Shown here: one piece after another, positions 11,476 through 22,290 of the stretch
How positions within the stretch are numbered: the stretch's first letter is position 1
Layout: each line of letters begins with the position of its first letter
Assembly: GCA_015832175.1 (NCBI GenBank)
Contig: WJXW01000011.1
Span: 1,426,001-1,490,000, forward strand
DNA from: Paraphaeosphaeria minitans
Lineage: Eukaryota; Ascomycota; Dothideomycetes; Pleosporales; Didymosphaeriaceae
Direction of reading: 5' to 3'
Length of the DNA: 64,000 nt
The notes under the pieces: model-generated
The model's database searches: none
What the model saw: the letters and a program-made list of their open reading frames with translations, nothing else
Told to the model about the DNA's origin: nothing
Position numbers and translations under genes: made by a program

Positions 11476-11518
11476 CGATCTTTCTTTCGTTTGTTAACTT
11501 TATTGCGCCTTATACTTC

Positions 11519-13380
11519 ATGATGACTTCTTCCGCGTCTGCAACACTTTTCCTCCTGTGTGGTACATGGTTCGGCGGAGCTTGGGGATACACCATCCCAC
11601 AAGGGCCAGCAGATGCTGTACGTCGAGGTGCAGCAATCAATACAACACGAGCCGGATTCCTGTACGGACCAGCCGTAGCTGGAGGGCCACTCTACCCAAG
11701 TGGGATATTAGGCCAGGCAAAGATAGCTGCAGATATAGAAAATGAACAGCTGGAGACCACACCCAACACTGTATTGGTGGCGGAGGACAAGGCGCGCGCT
11801 AGTAGCTCTGCAGAGCAGGTAAGTCCGCTCCTTGATCCGACCTCAAGAAGACAGTGCTGATATATCGTAACAGTACCAAGGCTTAGATACTTTTGAAGAG
11901 TACCTTCTCCTGTACCAAGGCCAATGGGCCAAAACTTTGCCGAAGGGTCCGGCCCCGGGTGTGCTCACCAATTACACGCAGGACCTTTTCTTCTCAATGG
12001 AACGGCTAGCCAATTCCGCCTTTTCTGTGCGACGACTTCCGAGATCCTCGGAGCTACCCTTCCAGGTGGAGTACCCGATCGTATCCATGGTTACGGGCTC
12101 TTCTCTATCTCTCCAGAAGTTGCTCCAGGATGGTAGACTTTTCTATGCTGACCATCGCGCTCAAGCAGCCTGGCCAAAAACGACCAATAAGTTTGCCGCA
12201 GCATGTGACGCCTACTTTTACATATCAAAGAGAGGGCAATTCCTTCCTCTCGCTATAAGGACCAATGTCGGATCGAACCTCATTTATACACCAGTAGATG
12301 AACATGCCGACTGGACATTAGCCAAAATCATGTTCAACGTCAACGACTTCTTCTTTGCGCAAACATGGCACTTGGCAGCAACTCACGAGATCGTGCAGAT
12401 TGCCTGGATGGCAGCCATCCGTACACTAAGCATTGAGCACCCGATCTATGCCCTCCTGGATAGGCTGACGTACCAGCTCTTCGCCATCCAACCTCTAGCG
12501 CAAAGCTTTCTGTTTGATAATGGCACAGCCTTTGACACCCTATTCCCAATTACCGGCACTGGAGCTCGCAATTTTGTCACCGAACTCTACTTCAATGGAA
12601 CCGGTGCTTTCAAAGAGGGCTATTTCGAGACCGATTTGAAGAAGAGGGGTCTTATCCATGGCGACGGACCCAAGCTAGCACATTTCCCTTACTACGAAAA
12701 CGCTTCTACCATTCACAACGCCATGCGGAGCTTCATGCGCGCCTTTATCAAGTCGTTCTACAAATCTGATCGTGCCGTTCAGGGCGATCCAGAAATTCAA
12801 GCCTGGGCTGCTGAAGCAAATGGTCCTGCCAAAGCCATTGGATTTCCTAGCAAGTTTGACAGTATCGATGGGCTCGTTGATGCTCTCACTCACATCGCCC
12901 ATCTAGTTTCGACCGTCCACCATTCGGTCAACACCAACAATCTGCTCTCCATATCAGCTACGCTGCCCATGCATCCCGCCTCGCTTTACAAACCTGTACC
13001 AACCGCCAAGGGCATTACTTCAGTCGCACAGTATCTTCCACCTCTGCAAGCTGCCTTAGCACAGTTCCAGGTCGATGGACTTTTGTAGGTTTGACCCTTT
13101 CAAGACCATACTGGTTGCTTTCGCTGACATAATATCTAGTGCAAGACCACTTATCGCGAACAGCACCCGCTCGCTTTCCTATATGTTCGATAGCCCTACA
13201 TTCCTTAATGGATCCAACCGCGAAACTCGCACAGCTGCAACAAATTTCAAAGAGGCAATGTTCGCATTTAGCAGGAGAATTCAAGGTCGCACATTCGATA
13301 AAGACGGCCTCAGTCAGGGAGCACCGTTCATTTGGAGAGCTCTAGATCCAACGGAGGCGCCTTTTTCGCTAACGATCTGA
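11519..13380 (+). CDS. Secreted lipoxygenase (fungal Mn/Fe-LOX family)
   Basis: The exons are 11519..11818, 11874..13084 and 13140..13380, giving 583 residues. The introns are 55 nt each (GTAAGT..CAG and GTAGGT..CTAG). Lipoxygenases insert dioxygen into polyunsaturated fatty acids with a mononuclear Fe or Mn centre. The ligand pattern is complete: H266-x4-H271 (HLAATH), followed by the family's HPIYALL segment, then H449 and N453 in HHSVN, and a C-terminal isoleucine (I583) whose carboxylate is the last ligand. Residues 1-22 form a signal peptide (TLFLLCGTWFGGAWG), and several N-glycosylation sequons follow (NTT, NYT, NGT, NAS), so the enzyme should be secreted. Secreted fungal lipoxygenases are known from plant-associated fungi such as the take-all fungus. 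The sequence does not say whether the metal is Mn or Fe, nor the oxygenation position. Confidence 0.92.
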
Positions 13381-13687
13381 GCCTGGGTGAGGTCGTTAGG
13401 TGGCCGCAATGGCATTCGTTGTTTATCTAATTGGAACTTTGTGGGAACAAGGTTCATGGTATATAGATTATCTATCGCGTACGTGTGATAGATTTCTCTT
13501 TTGCACCTGCGCCTGTACGCAACAAACTTTCAATATAATGCTCGCCATCTTTTCACCTTGCATGCAAATCAACGAAAAAATATGGCTGATGTGGATCATG
13601 TCAGTGTTGAATTCCATGCCAGTATATTGCAGAGCTGGCCGATACTCCGCAACAATGTACGGAGTCACTATGAAGACACACTCTCGC
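13381..13687. other. Short convergent spacer
   Basis: 307 bases between the 3' ends of the lipoxygenase gene and the gene on the minus strand. AT-rich, with no gene, RNA or repeat seen. Confidence 0.5.
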
Positions 13688-15315
13688 TCAGCGCCTAGCC
13701 CGTCGCTCGTCCTCGTCGAGGATGTCAGCCAATGTCCATCCATCCTTGCGGTGATCTTTTGGTACTTTGTTGGAAGTGAAGACATTTCCGGCCTTGGAAG
13801 CCCAACCATAGATGGTCCCGAGCTTACCTGTGTTGCCTTGAACCACACTTTGAGTGTTCTTCGTAGCATCTGAGGAGGCTTTAATCTCTTCCTCCACCTT
13901 GTCTTCCGACTGTGAGACCATTTCCAGCTTTGACCGATCATCCTCATCAGGCTGCCCCTTCACCTCAAAGTCACCGAGCAGGTCCCAGTCCTCTTCATCA
14001 AGGGTACACTTCACTACACTAACAGCTTGGGTGTAAAGAGCTTCGTGAGGAATCTCGGCTTCGCGTCGTGCTTGGGCTGCGTTCACCTTCGCCCTGACAA
14101 GTGCGTGCTGATAGTGCGGGTCCGTCTCGCGGCGTCGCTCTTCGTCCGCTTTGACTTGTGCTCGGAGCTTCTCGACTACATCCTTCGGGAGGATCATAGG
14201 TTCGCCTGCTGCTTTCTTCGCTTGGAGGTAATTGTAAGCGGCGTCGGTGAACTCATCCCCCGTGTCGAGATGAGTGCGGGTGCTGGAAGCAGCGTCATCA
14301 ACTGTAGTATTGTGCTCAGTCTCATCGCTGAAGTTGATGCTGGCAGTCCCGTCATTTGTTGTCTTGAGAGTCGAGATATTCTCCGCCTTATCTTTGAGGC
14401 GAGAGTCGTGTCCAGAAGTGGCGCGTGAAGCGTTCAGGATCTCGTCAAACTCGATGCCCTCGATATCAGAGCTGTCACTCCAGTCAGACTCGTCCTTATC
14501 CTGCTCATAGCCCCCTGCAGCTTCGGGCGTACTGGCAGTGATATCGTCAATACTCAGACCGGTGACATGATCCTGAGTGCTGCTGCCGGCCCCAATATTT
14601 TGCTTCAGCTTGAACTTCTGAAGTGGAGGAATAGTTTTCAGCTTCGTGACGCGGTGGAGTGTGAACTTTCCAGGAGTGTCCGGCTGTTATCTATTAGACG
14701 CATAACTTCAGGGTAATGATTGAGAATGGGGATATTTACCAAAGCTACTACGTGCGGCGCCGGGTGATTGTCCTTGAAGTTGGGCGGCCTGTTCTCGGGA
14801 GAACTCTGAGAGCTCCCAGGCATAGTCTTCTGCCGATTGGTAGCGTTGCGCTTTCGAGACTTGCGTCGGTGGATTGCTTCCGCCTTGCTCTGCGGCTTGG
14901 TCCCCTGCGGAATCGGTTTGAGCATTTCATCAGGAATGTCATTCCAGTTGTTTGTGTTGGCAGGAGAGAATCGCTCGTGTGCTGAACCATGTAAACGCGG
15001 CATGTTTTCTCCGCCGAGGAGCGGCACGAGAGGTGGTGGTAGCTTGAGACCGATCTTTCGCTCTCCGATCAAGCTACCTGGCATATCGCTGGTTGCCTCG
15101 TCTGAAACCTCCTTGGTGAGCCCTGGTTGCGGCGAGGTCCAGCGTTGCTCGAGCTGAGGATACCGCTCGTTGGTGTACTTCATGAAGCTGCCGGGACGCT
15201 GGGCGCTCAATGGGAGGCCGTGGTCCAGTTCAGAGAGTTGACCAACTAGTGAACCTTTGGAGGCTTCCAAGTGTTCTTGACCTCGCTCGTGGGCGCGAGG
15301 ACGATCTTGTGCCAT
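13688..15315 (-). CDS. Unrecognised 523-residue protein, two exons
   Basis: Exon 1 is 14740..15315 and starts at the ATG of MAQDRPRAHERG; the frame three codons upstream has only TTG. Exon 2 is 13688..14683. The intron is 14684-14739 (56 nt, GTAAAT..AACAG) in phase 0. The N-terminal half is basic and Pro-rich, with an RRKSRKRNATNRQK nuclear-localisation-like cluster (about residues 150-163). The middle is acidic and Ser/Thr-rich. The C-terminal half has a charged helical segment (DVVEKLRAQVKADEERRR) and ends DILDEDERRARR. There are no catalytic or zinc motifs and no membrane helix. Probably a nuclear or scaffold protein, but this rests on composition alone. Confidence 0.65.
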
Positions 15316-16409
15316 ATTTTTCAATGGAGATACAGGCGACTGGATCGAAGGTGCTTGCAGATAGGTCCTGGAAACGGTTGAAGTGGGTATTTACTGGGTG
15401 AGAGCTGGCTGGATGCAGAAATCGAGTCTAGATTCGGGCGGCGAGGCATGAGAGCACGGGCAAAAAAGGGTTTCACAAGTGCCCTAGGATTGGGAAGTAA
15501 TTTCACTTTGAATTCTTTTGTGCGCTTCAAATTCATGGCTGATAACCGAGATCACGGAGTTGTGTTAATTCTCAAAGATCTATTGGCGCATGCGTTTGTG
15601 CTCATGTCAAACGACTGGCAAGACCATCAAGTCACAGAGGTTTGCTTGATCCGAATTACAATCATCTTAGATCCGCATGCATGAATACGCATATAAATTG
15701 GAAACGCGTTCAGGTCAAAACATCACAAGCAGCAGATCTCCGTTACGAAGGAAGACCTGCAGGAGCTGCAGGATCATTACAGAGCCTTTCAAGGGCGCAC
15801 AAGAAGCCGATGTACAGGAACTAAAGGATCGATGGGGTTTCAATGCTCAAAAATTCGTGAAAATGAAGAGGCTGAAGGTGGAGCCTGCGACAAATAATTT
15901 TGGTAGGTGGGACTTTGAAGCGTGCGGCTGCGAACATGCTGACGTCGGGGCAGGCGAAGGTTGTTATAGTAAGCGGTATCCTCACAACCCGTGAGAGATT
16001 CTACTTTGTTAACTTTGACATGGTAGGTTTTGGACAGATGATAAATTAATTTCTTTGTGGGGTTATGGTCACTGGACTGAAGCACACAACAGCCACTATC
16101 CATTGTATGATGATTACAAAACTTTCAGTAACTGTTGTTTTCAAAGCCTTTAGCTGATGACCAAGAGACAACTAGATTGAGTTGTCAATCCTCCACCAGT
16201 GACATGAGGCGCATTACTATCCATCAGGGCCTTGTACTCCCGAATCGGGTCGTATGGCCCAGATATGCAAACAACTAAACACGCTGACCTCCAGAGCAAC
16301 GACCCATAATTTCCATATTCTCACCATCTCTTTCCTCCGTTGCGCCAAGATACTGGGACCGAGTTCTGTGAACCTTTGTTCGAATATTTTCCTCCAGACT
16401 CCGAGGTAT
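15316..16409. promoter_or_regulatory. Promoter region of the 13688 gene and 3' flank of the next
   Basis: These 1.1 kb lie between two minus-strand genes. No convincing ORF, RNA gene or repeat is seen. The part near 15320-15500 should hold the promoter of the gene ending at 13688. Confidence 0.4.
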
Positions 16410-17837
16410 TCAACATTCCAGGGACGTGTCGTCGCTGCCATGTGCAGAGTCCGTTCTAACTTTCGAATGGCCACAATCCGTCTCGTGTGCTTCGACGATA
16501 TTGAGCACGACAGGCTTCTCAAATTTGGGCCAAGCTGTCGGGGTTGTCTTTGGCTCCATATCGGTCAAGGCCAGGGCACGTTTCCGGAACTGGACGGGAT
16601 CTCGCTTCTTGTAGTGTTGACCCCCGGACCAGTTCTTGCCACATCGCAACTTGGGCACATTGAAATTGTGACGCCACTCTCCGGACATGGATGTCTCACC
16701 ACCGTTCGTATCCACCAAGCTTGCCATCATCTGTTGCGTCCGAAGTGCAGCCCTTTCACACCACTCGGTTCCAAAGAATGGCCGGAACTCCTGGCGGTCG
16801 CTGAATTCCTTGTCCTGGGTGCGATGCATGAGCTCGGGATGTTGCTCCAGGAATTCCAGCACCTTTTCTGCCTCCGGAAGCGCATCCGTATCTCCGCTCT
16901 CGTACAGATCGAGCTGCTTGCGTAGATCCTCAACCATACGGTAGACGTACTTGCTGTCCTTGGGGAGGCAGTTCCAGATGGAGACTATGTTATCGAAGTT
17001 CACCCAACCCTTGAAATGCTTGGTAGCGATGATATGATCCACGCGGCTAGCGTCACGATGCAGACGGAGCGCCGTAAGAGCTCGCGACAAGGATAAGGCA
17101 GCGAACGTGTTCTTTGGGACACGAATTGGGCACATCGCTTTCTTCGGCGTGACACATGCGCGGTGCATCCAGGAAATGACTATCTTCACGCCAACGTGGT
17201 TTGTATAGTGGCGAGGGAAGCGAAGTTCTTGGGCCACAGGACCGCCTTGCCAGTTCTCGTTATCCTCTCGCTCTAAGGTTCGCAGAAAGCGATTGAGAAC
17301 GCTGCGACCGCAGAACAAGACCAGCATCTTCTTCGGCACGGCAGCGGCGAACTTATGGCCCGTGCATTCCTCCACGATGTCGACCTTTGGTCCATACACG
17401 GAATTTTCCAGTCGTGCAGGTTGGAGGTACCGCAGCAGCGAGTGCAGGGTGTGGTAGGGGCGAATCAGCTCAGGATCGGGGTACTCGAAGTGTTCCCGGC
17501 CATACTGAGAAAACATTGGATAGGTTCCCATCATGCCGTGTGGCGGGCTGCCAGCGAAACGATCGCCGACATAGCTTGCACCTGGAGGAATGTCGGAGTC
17601 GTTCGAATAGTTGCTGTCGCCTGTCTCGTGCCACTCATCACCTCCAGCGGTATCATACCAGTCCTGATTATCGTCGAGCACACTGCTGGATACTTTCACC
17701 TGAGTACCCATACTCTGCCAATGAGGTTCCAATGCGGAACCAGGAACCAGCGCGGTTGCAAGATAGACTGGGGCAACATTGGGGAGCACATGGCTGTACT
17801 CAAAGCCATCCGGATTGCGGTAGAAGTACGTTGTCAT
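16410..17837 (-). CDS. Unrecognised 475-residue protein
   Basis: A single exon. The first ATG in the frame is at 17835-17837 (MTTYFYRNPDG); the frame runs on upstream only to a TTG. The N-terminal 120 residues are polar and disordered. Residues about 125-330 form a compact alpha/beta region containing KMLVLFCGRSVLNRFLRTL and later VKIVISWMHRA, which recalls the helical layout of fungal BTB-like proteins, but the match is too loose to name. The C-terminal third is basic. The protein is soluble with no signal peptide. A TATAAAAG (minus strand, 18033-18040) lies about 200 bases upstream and fits a roughly 165-nt leader. Confidence 0.6.
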   Translation of the reverse strand: MTTYFYRNPDGFEYSHVLPNVAPVYLATALVPGSALEPHWQSMGTQVKVSSSVLDDNQDWYDTAGGDEWHETGDSNYSNDSDIPPGASYVGDRFAGSPPHGMMGTYPMFSQYGREHFEYPDPELIRPYHTLHSLLRYLQPARLENSVYGPKVDIVEECTGHKFAAAVPKKMLVLFCGRSVLNRFLRTLEREDNENWQGGPVAQELRFPRHYTNHVGVKIVISWMHRACVTPKKAMCPIRVPKNTFAALSLSRALTALRLHRDASRVDHIIATKHFKGWVNFDNIVSIWNCLPKDSKYVYRMVEDLRKQLDLYESGDTDALPEAEKVLEFLEQHPELMHRTQDKEFSDRQEFRPFFGTEWCERAALRTQQMMASLVDTNGGETSMSGEWRHNFNVPKLRCGKNWSGGQHYKKRDPVQFRKRALALTDMEPKTTPTAWPKFEKPVVLNIVEAHETDCGHSKVRTDSAHGSDDTSLEC

Positions 17838-18913
17838 CCTGGCGCTCGGTTGAGGGCGTTGGATGAGGGATACGGGGAAAGGGAGGTGGGATTGGGGCGG
17901 ATCTGATCTCGATGCCAGATACAGTACCTTTTGTTCAAATCTGTGCGTCCCGTGGTTGTGACTGCAGGGCAAAGAGGTTAAGCGTCGGGTGAGTGCGTCG
18001 TGTGGCGGTTCACAAGTGAAGTGGGCGTCGGGCTTTTATAAATTGCGTGTTGTGAGTGCGAAAAGACTAGCGAAAGAATATAGGTCTGAGGCCGCTTGTT
18101 GTTAGGGAAACAGTCAAAGTAGTTAGTATGCCATGAAATTGATGGTGATCGGAGTGTTGTGCACGCGTAGGGCTTGGGGACAAATCGGGCAGGCACCGAC
18201 GCGGGTGAACGCACGAATGCCAAGATCCTATCACGTGCAGACGAATTCACTGCGCTCCACACAATGATCTGGGTGAGGTCGTGAGAAGTCCACGAGCTCT
18301 AACGATACCCTAACAAACTATCGTGCGACGCCACATCTTTGTATGAATGCATGACTTTCTCGTCGAGTTTGCGTTCATTCTCGTAGCATGAGGTTGCTGA
18401 CGTCTAGCTGTACCAAAGCAGCAAAATGAACGTATGAGTCATACATTCAAGCAGAAGCGATGGATCATCTTGTAATTTACTCTTACTACACGCTAGTCGA
18501 AACTGGGATAGAAACTGTACGATGCAAGTCCCTGTGCTATGATAAAGGTTAACACATATCAACTACCAGCTATTTATTCAAGTGTAGAGTTACAAGCCTC
18601 TAGCACTCGTCTTTGCAGTAGCTCTTGGATACATTCTAGGAAGGTACGCTAGTCATTGGTAAGGTAAGTTCATATTACTGAGTTTCCTGCCGAGGCGCTC
18701 CTCCCGACATCATGACCCAGCCATCCCAAGCAGCTTTCCCTAATAAAAGTGCCTCGCCTGCCAAAAACCGCCAATCATCATCAATATTCGCGCCACAATT
18801 TAACGCACTGTTTTACTCAATAAATAACCAACCAGAAACTCGCCTTAGCCTCACCAATAACTAATCATTGAAATCTTGATTTTGGCCACGTCTCACTCGA
18901 AAGTCGCACTTCC
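17838..18913. promoter_or_regulatory. Spacer with TATA-containing promoter of the 16410 gene
   Basis: The right-hand gene's 3' end is at 18914, and the left-hand gene's promoter occupies the first 200-300 bases, including a minus-strand TATAAAAG at 18033-18040. The rest is AT-rich with no ORF, RNA gene or repeat that I can support. Confidence 0.4.
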
Positions 18914-20212
18914 CTAGCGCGTTACCATTCTCTTCCACCAACGAACTAGCTTTCCAAAATGCTTCTTCTTGCTTGCGGTGTTTTTGGGGGCCACAAGTGG
19001 CAGAGATAGCAGCGGGCCTACCGTCGGCGAAGATCTGACCTCGGAAATGTCACACTGTACCTCGGGTGGAGCGCAAGTCTCTTGTCCACGGTCAAGGTTG
19101 TTACTTCTGACCGCCCCCATATTGTTCAGCAACGAGATGATGTTACTCTCCATCTCTTCAGGTGAGAGTCGATCTTCTCTTGCGCCCATGGCGGCGGCAC
19201 TCGCAATCATGCCAGGCGAGGATAGCTCTTCGCTCGGACCCGCGGCGGCTGCACCCTTCATAGTACGAAGGGATGTCACGATTTCGTTAGCGTGCTGATT
19301 GAAGACCCCGGATGTCCAAGGGTGGACCTGTCCTTCCGTTGCGTTTCCGTCTACCATGTTTTGGCCAAGTATCGACTGGAGCTGGATCGAGCTACCCAAA
19401 TTGACTGTATCCTCGGAGTCGCATGGCCTGCCTAGGAATTGGGAACGACTGATGTCCCTTCCATCGAGCACAAAAGGACCATTACCTTCAAGGATTCTAA
19501 GTGTCTCAGGATGGTGATGGGGCGCGATTCGTTGACTTCTTGTAATTTCTGGGCTCTCGCCATGATCTCCAGATGTCCCCGGAGTCGGCATGTTGTTGCA
19601 CTCTACTTGGAGATTGCTCCTCGAAGAGCCAGGCCGGGTTGAGGTATCATGTGTATACTCAACGGAAGATTCCCTCAGATCCGCCAGCGAGGCTTTTGGT
19701 AAGGCGAAGACAGTCGCGTTGCGGCGCTCTTGTTTGACGCCCTTGCCTCTCAGTGACAGCGAGCGGGTCGGAAGCTGTTCCTGTCTCCAATCCAAGCTAT
19801 GAAAGTACGGTAGCGAGCCTTGCGTGTCCGTTACCCAACTGGTCTCCCGGCGCTGCATATCCTGAGTATCCTCAGACAGCGGAGCAATATCCAGTTCATC
19901 TCGGTCAAGGTATTCCAGGATCTTCGTGCACCAGTCTTGGAGTTCTAAGTCTAGATTCGGTAGCTCTAAAGGCGGCTCAATGGACGATGAGACTGTTTGC
20001 CAGGCTGCGGCTCGGGGCAACTCATGTCGAAAGTCAGGCTGGGGAAGAGCTAGACTAGAGGCTCGTGAGGAGCGTCGACCATTACGTTCCAGGGAGCTGC
20101 GGCAACTATAAGAAGACGCTGAAACAGTTGAGCGACGCAATTGCTCGGGTTCAGGAGGTATGCTGAAGATCATCCCTCGTGAGCGTGGCAAGCCCCTTCC
20201 ACGAAGCGCCAT
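18914..20212 (-). CDS. Unrecognised disordered protein with basic C-terminus
   Basis: A single exon of 432 residues from an ATG at 20210-20212. The N-terminus is rich in Arg and Ser. A short ordered segment (LPNLDLELQDWCTKILEYLD, about residues 84-103) could be an interaction helix. The C-terminal 20 residues are strongly basic and amphipathic (KKKHFGKLVRWWKRMV), as in membrane-surface or nucleic-acid binding tails. No known domain. The upstream spacer is divergent with the small gene at 21478. Confidence 0.6.
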   Translation of the reverse strand: MALRGRGLPRSRGMIFSIPPEPEQLRRSTVSASSYSCRSSLERNGRRSSRASSLALPQPDFRHELPRAAAWQTVSSSIEPPLELPNLDLELQDWCTKILEYLDRDELDIAPLSEDTQDMQRRETSWVTDTQGSLPYFHSLDWRQEQLPTRSLSLRGKGVKQERRNATVFALPKASLADLRESSVEYTHDTSTRPGSSRSNLQVECNNMPTPGTSGDHGESPEITRSQRIAPHHHPETLRILEGNGPFVLDGRDISRSQFLGRPCDSEDTVNLGSSIQLQSILGQNMVDGNATEGQVHPWTSGVFNQHANEIVTSLRTMKGAAAAGPSEELSSPGMIASAAAMGAREDRLSPEEMESNIISLLNNMGAVRSNNLDRGQETCAPPEVQCDISEVRSSPTVGPLLSLPLVAPKNTASKKKHFGKLVRWWKRMVTR

Positions 20213-21127
20213 CTTCTCATGTTAACTGAAACTGACAGACCTAGGGCTGCTAGGCTTACCGGAGGATGCATAGTGGATCAAAATACGAGGAATTGATATT
20301 GTTCCAAGGTTCTGGGATTGGGTCGCTACCTAGATGAAGTCGAGCAGCCTGATAATCGGATAGAGAGTTGTGTGGTCGGGTAAGAATGTTGGAAACCCTG
20401 GTGGTGTTGCGGAAGGATTTACTAGACTAAGCACAGGTTTATTGAAGAGGAGGTCTCATGAGTGGAACATGTTCGCTAAGTGACCTATCCTGAACGCGTC
20501 GTGGGGGTGCATTGCGGCCTGTTCTTTCACCACAACCTAGAGGGCTTGACTGCAATACTACCTCAACCGCCCTTCAGTAATGCTTTCCAAATGTCATGCT
20601 TCGCGAGTTCTTCCAAAGCGCTGCAAAACAGATCACATAGAACTCAGTAGCGTACCCAAAACAAAAAATATCTTGAAAGCCAAAATGTCCTTTCTTTTTC
20701 GCACACACGCTGCAGTCCTTGGTCATGAGTGTACCCTTATCTTGGAAAATACGGCTTCCTGTTGGGTCGACCTCACAGTGAGCAGAGGGAGACAACTGCT
20801 ACAGAATTCTTCAACAAATTATCTTCCTGGACAGTAAAGACAAGGCATTACCAATTCACCAATGCTGCGGGTGATCGACCTCGCGGCACCTACACACTTC
20901 CACATACGTGTTGTTTGAAAGCCTCCCATGCGTCTAATAGCTCCCGCTCTCAAGTTACTGGAGATTGATCGCGTGTCACCTGCTCATCTTTTTCCTCCCA
21001 GAAGTCCACCGCGCAGAGACATAAACCCGCCGTTTGAAGCCCTCTCATGACACCAAATTTTCACTTTACATCGTTCACCTAGACGTGGCCCCATGACCCC
21101 ACAACGTCACTTCACAAGCCTGATCTC
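20213..21127. other. Divergent spacer, no gene seen
   Basis: This holds the promoter of the minus-strand gene ending at 18914 and the upstream promoter of the small plus-strand gene. Short ORFs on both strands lack homology and normal composition. No repeats or RNA genes recognised. Confidence 0.4.
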
Positions 21128-21135
21128 TATATAAA
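21128..21135 (+). promoter_or_regulatory. TATA box (TATATAAA) of the 21478 gene
   Basis: A consensus TATA box followed by about 340 bases that contain no ATG on the plus strand before the start codon at 21478. The region between is rich in CA and CT with few G, as expected for an unstructured leader. Confidence 0.5.
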
Positions 21136-21477
21136 CATCTCCGAACCCGCATATACTAGTTTACAGCACCCCGCCCCGGTCAGAGTCACACTCCCGCTAC
21201 CCACCACACTCGTGCCAGCTCAGTCCAACGCACTCACCCCGATCGGATACGACTTTGATTAGCACACCATCCTTACTACCAACACTTACTTACAACTCAC
21301 ACATCGAGCTAAACGACGTCCTCATATCGGAACACGTGAACACCCTCTAACAACCCCTCAGCATCTACCAACTCCAACTACAACCATAACCCCGCGCAAG
21401 TGAGGCGGCATCCCAGTACATCTGAGCTTGCTGAGCGCCTCTCCGAGTCCCGTGTCTCTCATAGGCTAGACGCACCT

Positions 21478-21729
21478 ATGGACGACCTCGCCCAGGCGTT
21501 CAACGAGAAGTGGACGCCGAACGCGACATCGCGCGAGGACGAGGCGCGTGAGAAGGAAGAGGCGTGGCGGCGGAAGTTGGAGACTGTGAGAAAGACCGAA
21601 GAGTTGCGCGGGTGTATGAAGGGCCTGCAGATTGGGAGTGGGGGGAATGAGAAGAAGAGTCCCCAAGTCATGGCGTTGCAGATGCGGGCGAAGGGAAAGG
21701 GTGGAGGGATGGGAGAGGAGGGAAGATAA
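21478..21729 (+). CDS. Small unrecognised charged protein (83 residues)
   Basis: The first ATG after the TATA box at 21128 opens an 83-residue frame. Residues about 15-50 form a highly charged helix (EDEAREKEEAWRRKLETV), probably coiled coil. The tail is Gly/Lys-rich (MRAKGKGGGMGEEGR). In-frame codons extend upstream to 21340 but include no ATG, so a 5' UTR intron or a longer N-terminal exon cannot be ruled out. No family recognised. Confidence 0.45.
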   Translation: MDDLAQAFNEKWTPNATSREDEAREKEEAWRRKLETVRKTEELRGCMKGLQIGSGGNEKKSPQVMALQMRAKGKGGGMGEEGR

Positions 21730-21987
21730 GCATGATGTTAACAGTCCGTTTCTCTTTGGTTTGGTGTATGGTTTTGGCTCGAAAGATCGAGCGATTATAG
21801 CGGAGTACGGCGATGAGCTGGTCCAGAAGCGAAATGCTGTCGCATTTTGCGCGCAAGGCCGTCACGGCTTGTATGATTCCTGTCGAGTGCAAGTCTTTGA
21901 TTCAACTGTCTCAGCTAAATAGAAAGCCACCCTTTCACCAACCTCCCATAGTCTCCGTACATTGTCTCCGTATTATACATTACCAGG

Positions 21988-22275
21988 ATGCACTTCTTTA
22001 ATCGCCTTCCTCGCGATAGCGTCGCACCTATACGGATGCATGTTTTTGATCGCATAACAGCGATAGCACGTCACCCGTTTCTATGTAACGTAACGAAATG
22101 ATGACGCATGTCTTCGATCGCTCAGCGATAGCGTGGCACCTATTCTCCCCAAATGTTATGATACATGTCTTTGATCGCCGGGAGGCGATAGCATTGCATC
22201 GAGTTGTTCAAGCCATTTGAATGTACACGTATGCACGTCTTCAATTCAGATCCAACTGACGCGATAGCGTTGCAC
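21988..22275. repeat. Five degenerate hairpin repeats
   Basis: Five imperfect copies of a ~38-44-base unit lie at 21988-22029, 22037-22075, 22106-22140, 22163-22200 and 22232-22275. The shared core is CATGTCTTTGATCGC, a short variable loop, then GCGATAGC and GTNGCACC. GATCGC and GCGATAGC are partly complementary, so copies 2-4 can fold as hairpins with a loop of 3-7 bases. Copies 1 and 5 are more decayed in the left arm. Start-to-start spacing is 49-69 bases. The array lies between two convergent genes (21729 plus, 22291 minus). Confidence 0.8.
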
Positions 22276-22290
22276 CGCAGCTCGCCGTTC

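Larger units (their letters stand above)
9374..11518. promoter_or_regulatory. 2.1-kb divergent spacer upstream of the lipoxygenase gene
   Basis: This spacer lies between divergent genes and should contain both promoters. A TATAAAT at 11469-11475, about 45 bases before the lipoxygenase ATG, is a good TATA box. Apart from one doubtful 43-residue membrane ORF (10160-10291, minus), I see no gene, RNA or repeat here. Confidence 0.5.

Noticed and set aside
21988..22275. CRISPR-like look of the hairpin repeat array
   Set aside because: The repeats are degenerate, spacing is irregular, the host is a fungus and there are no cas genes.
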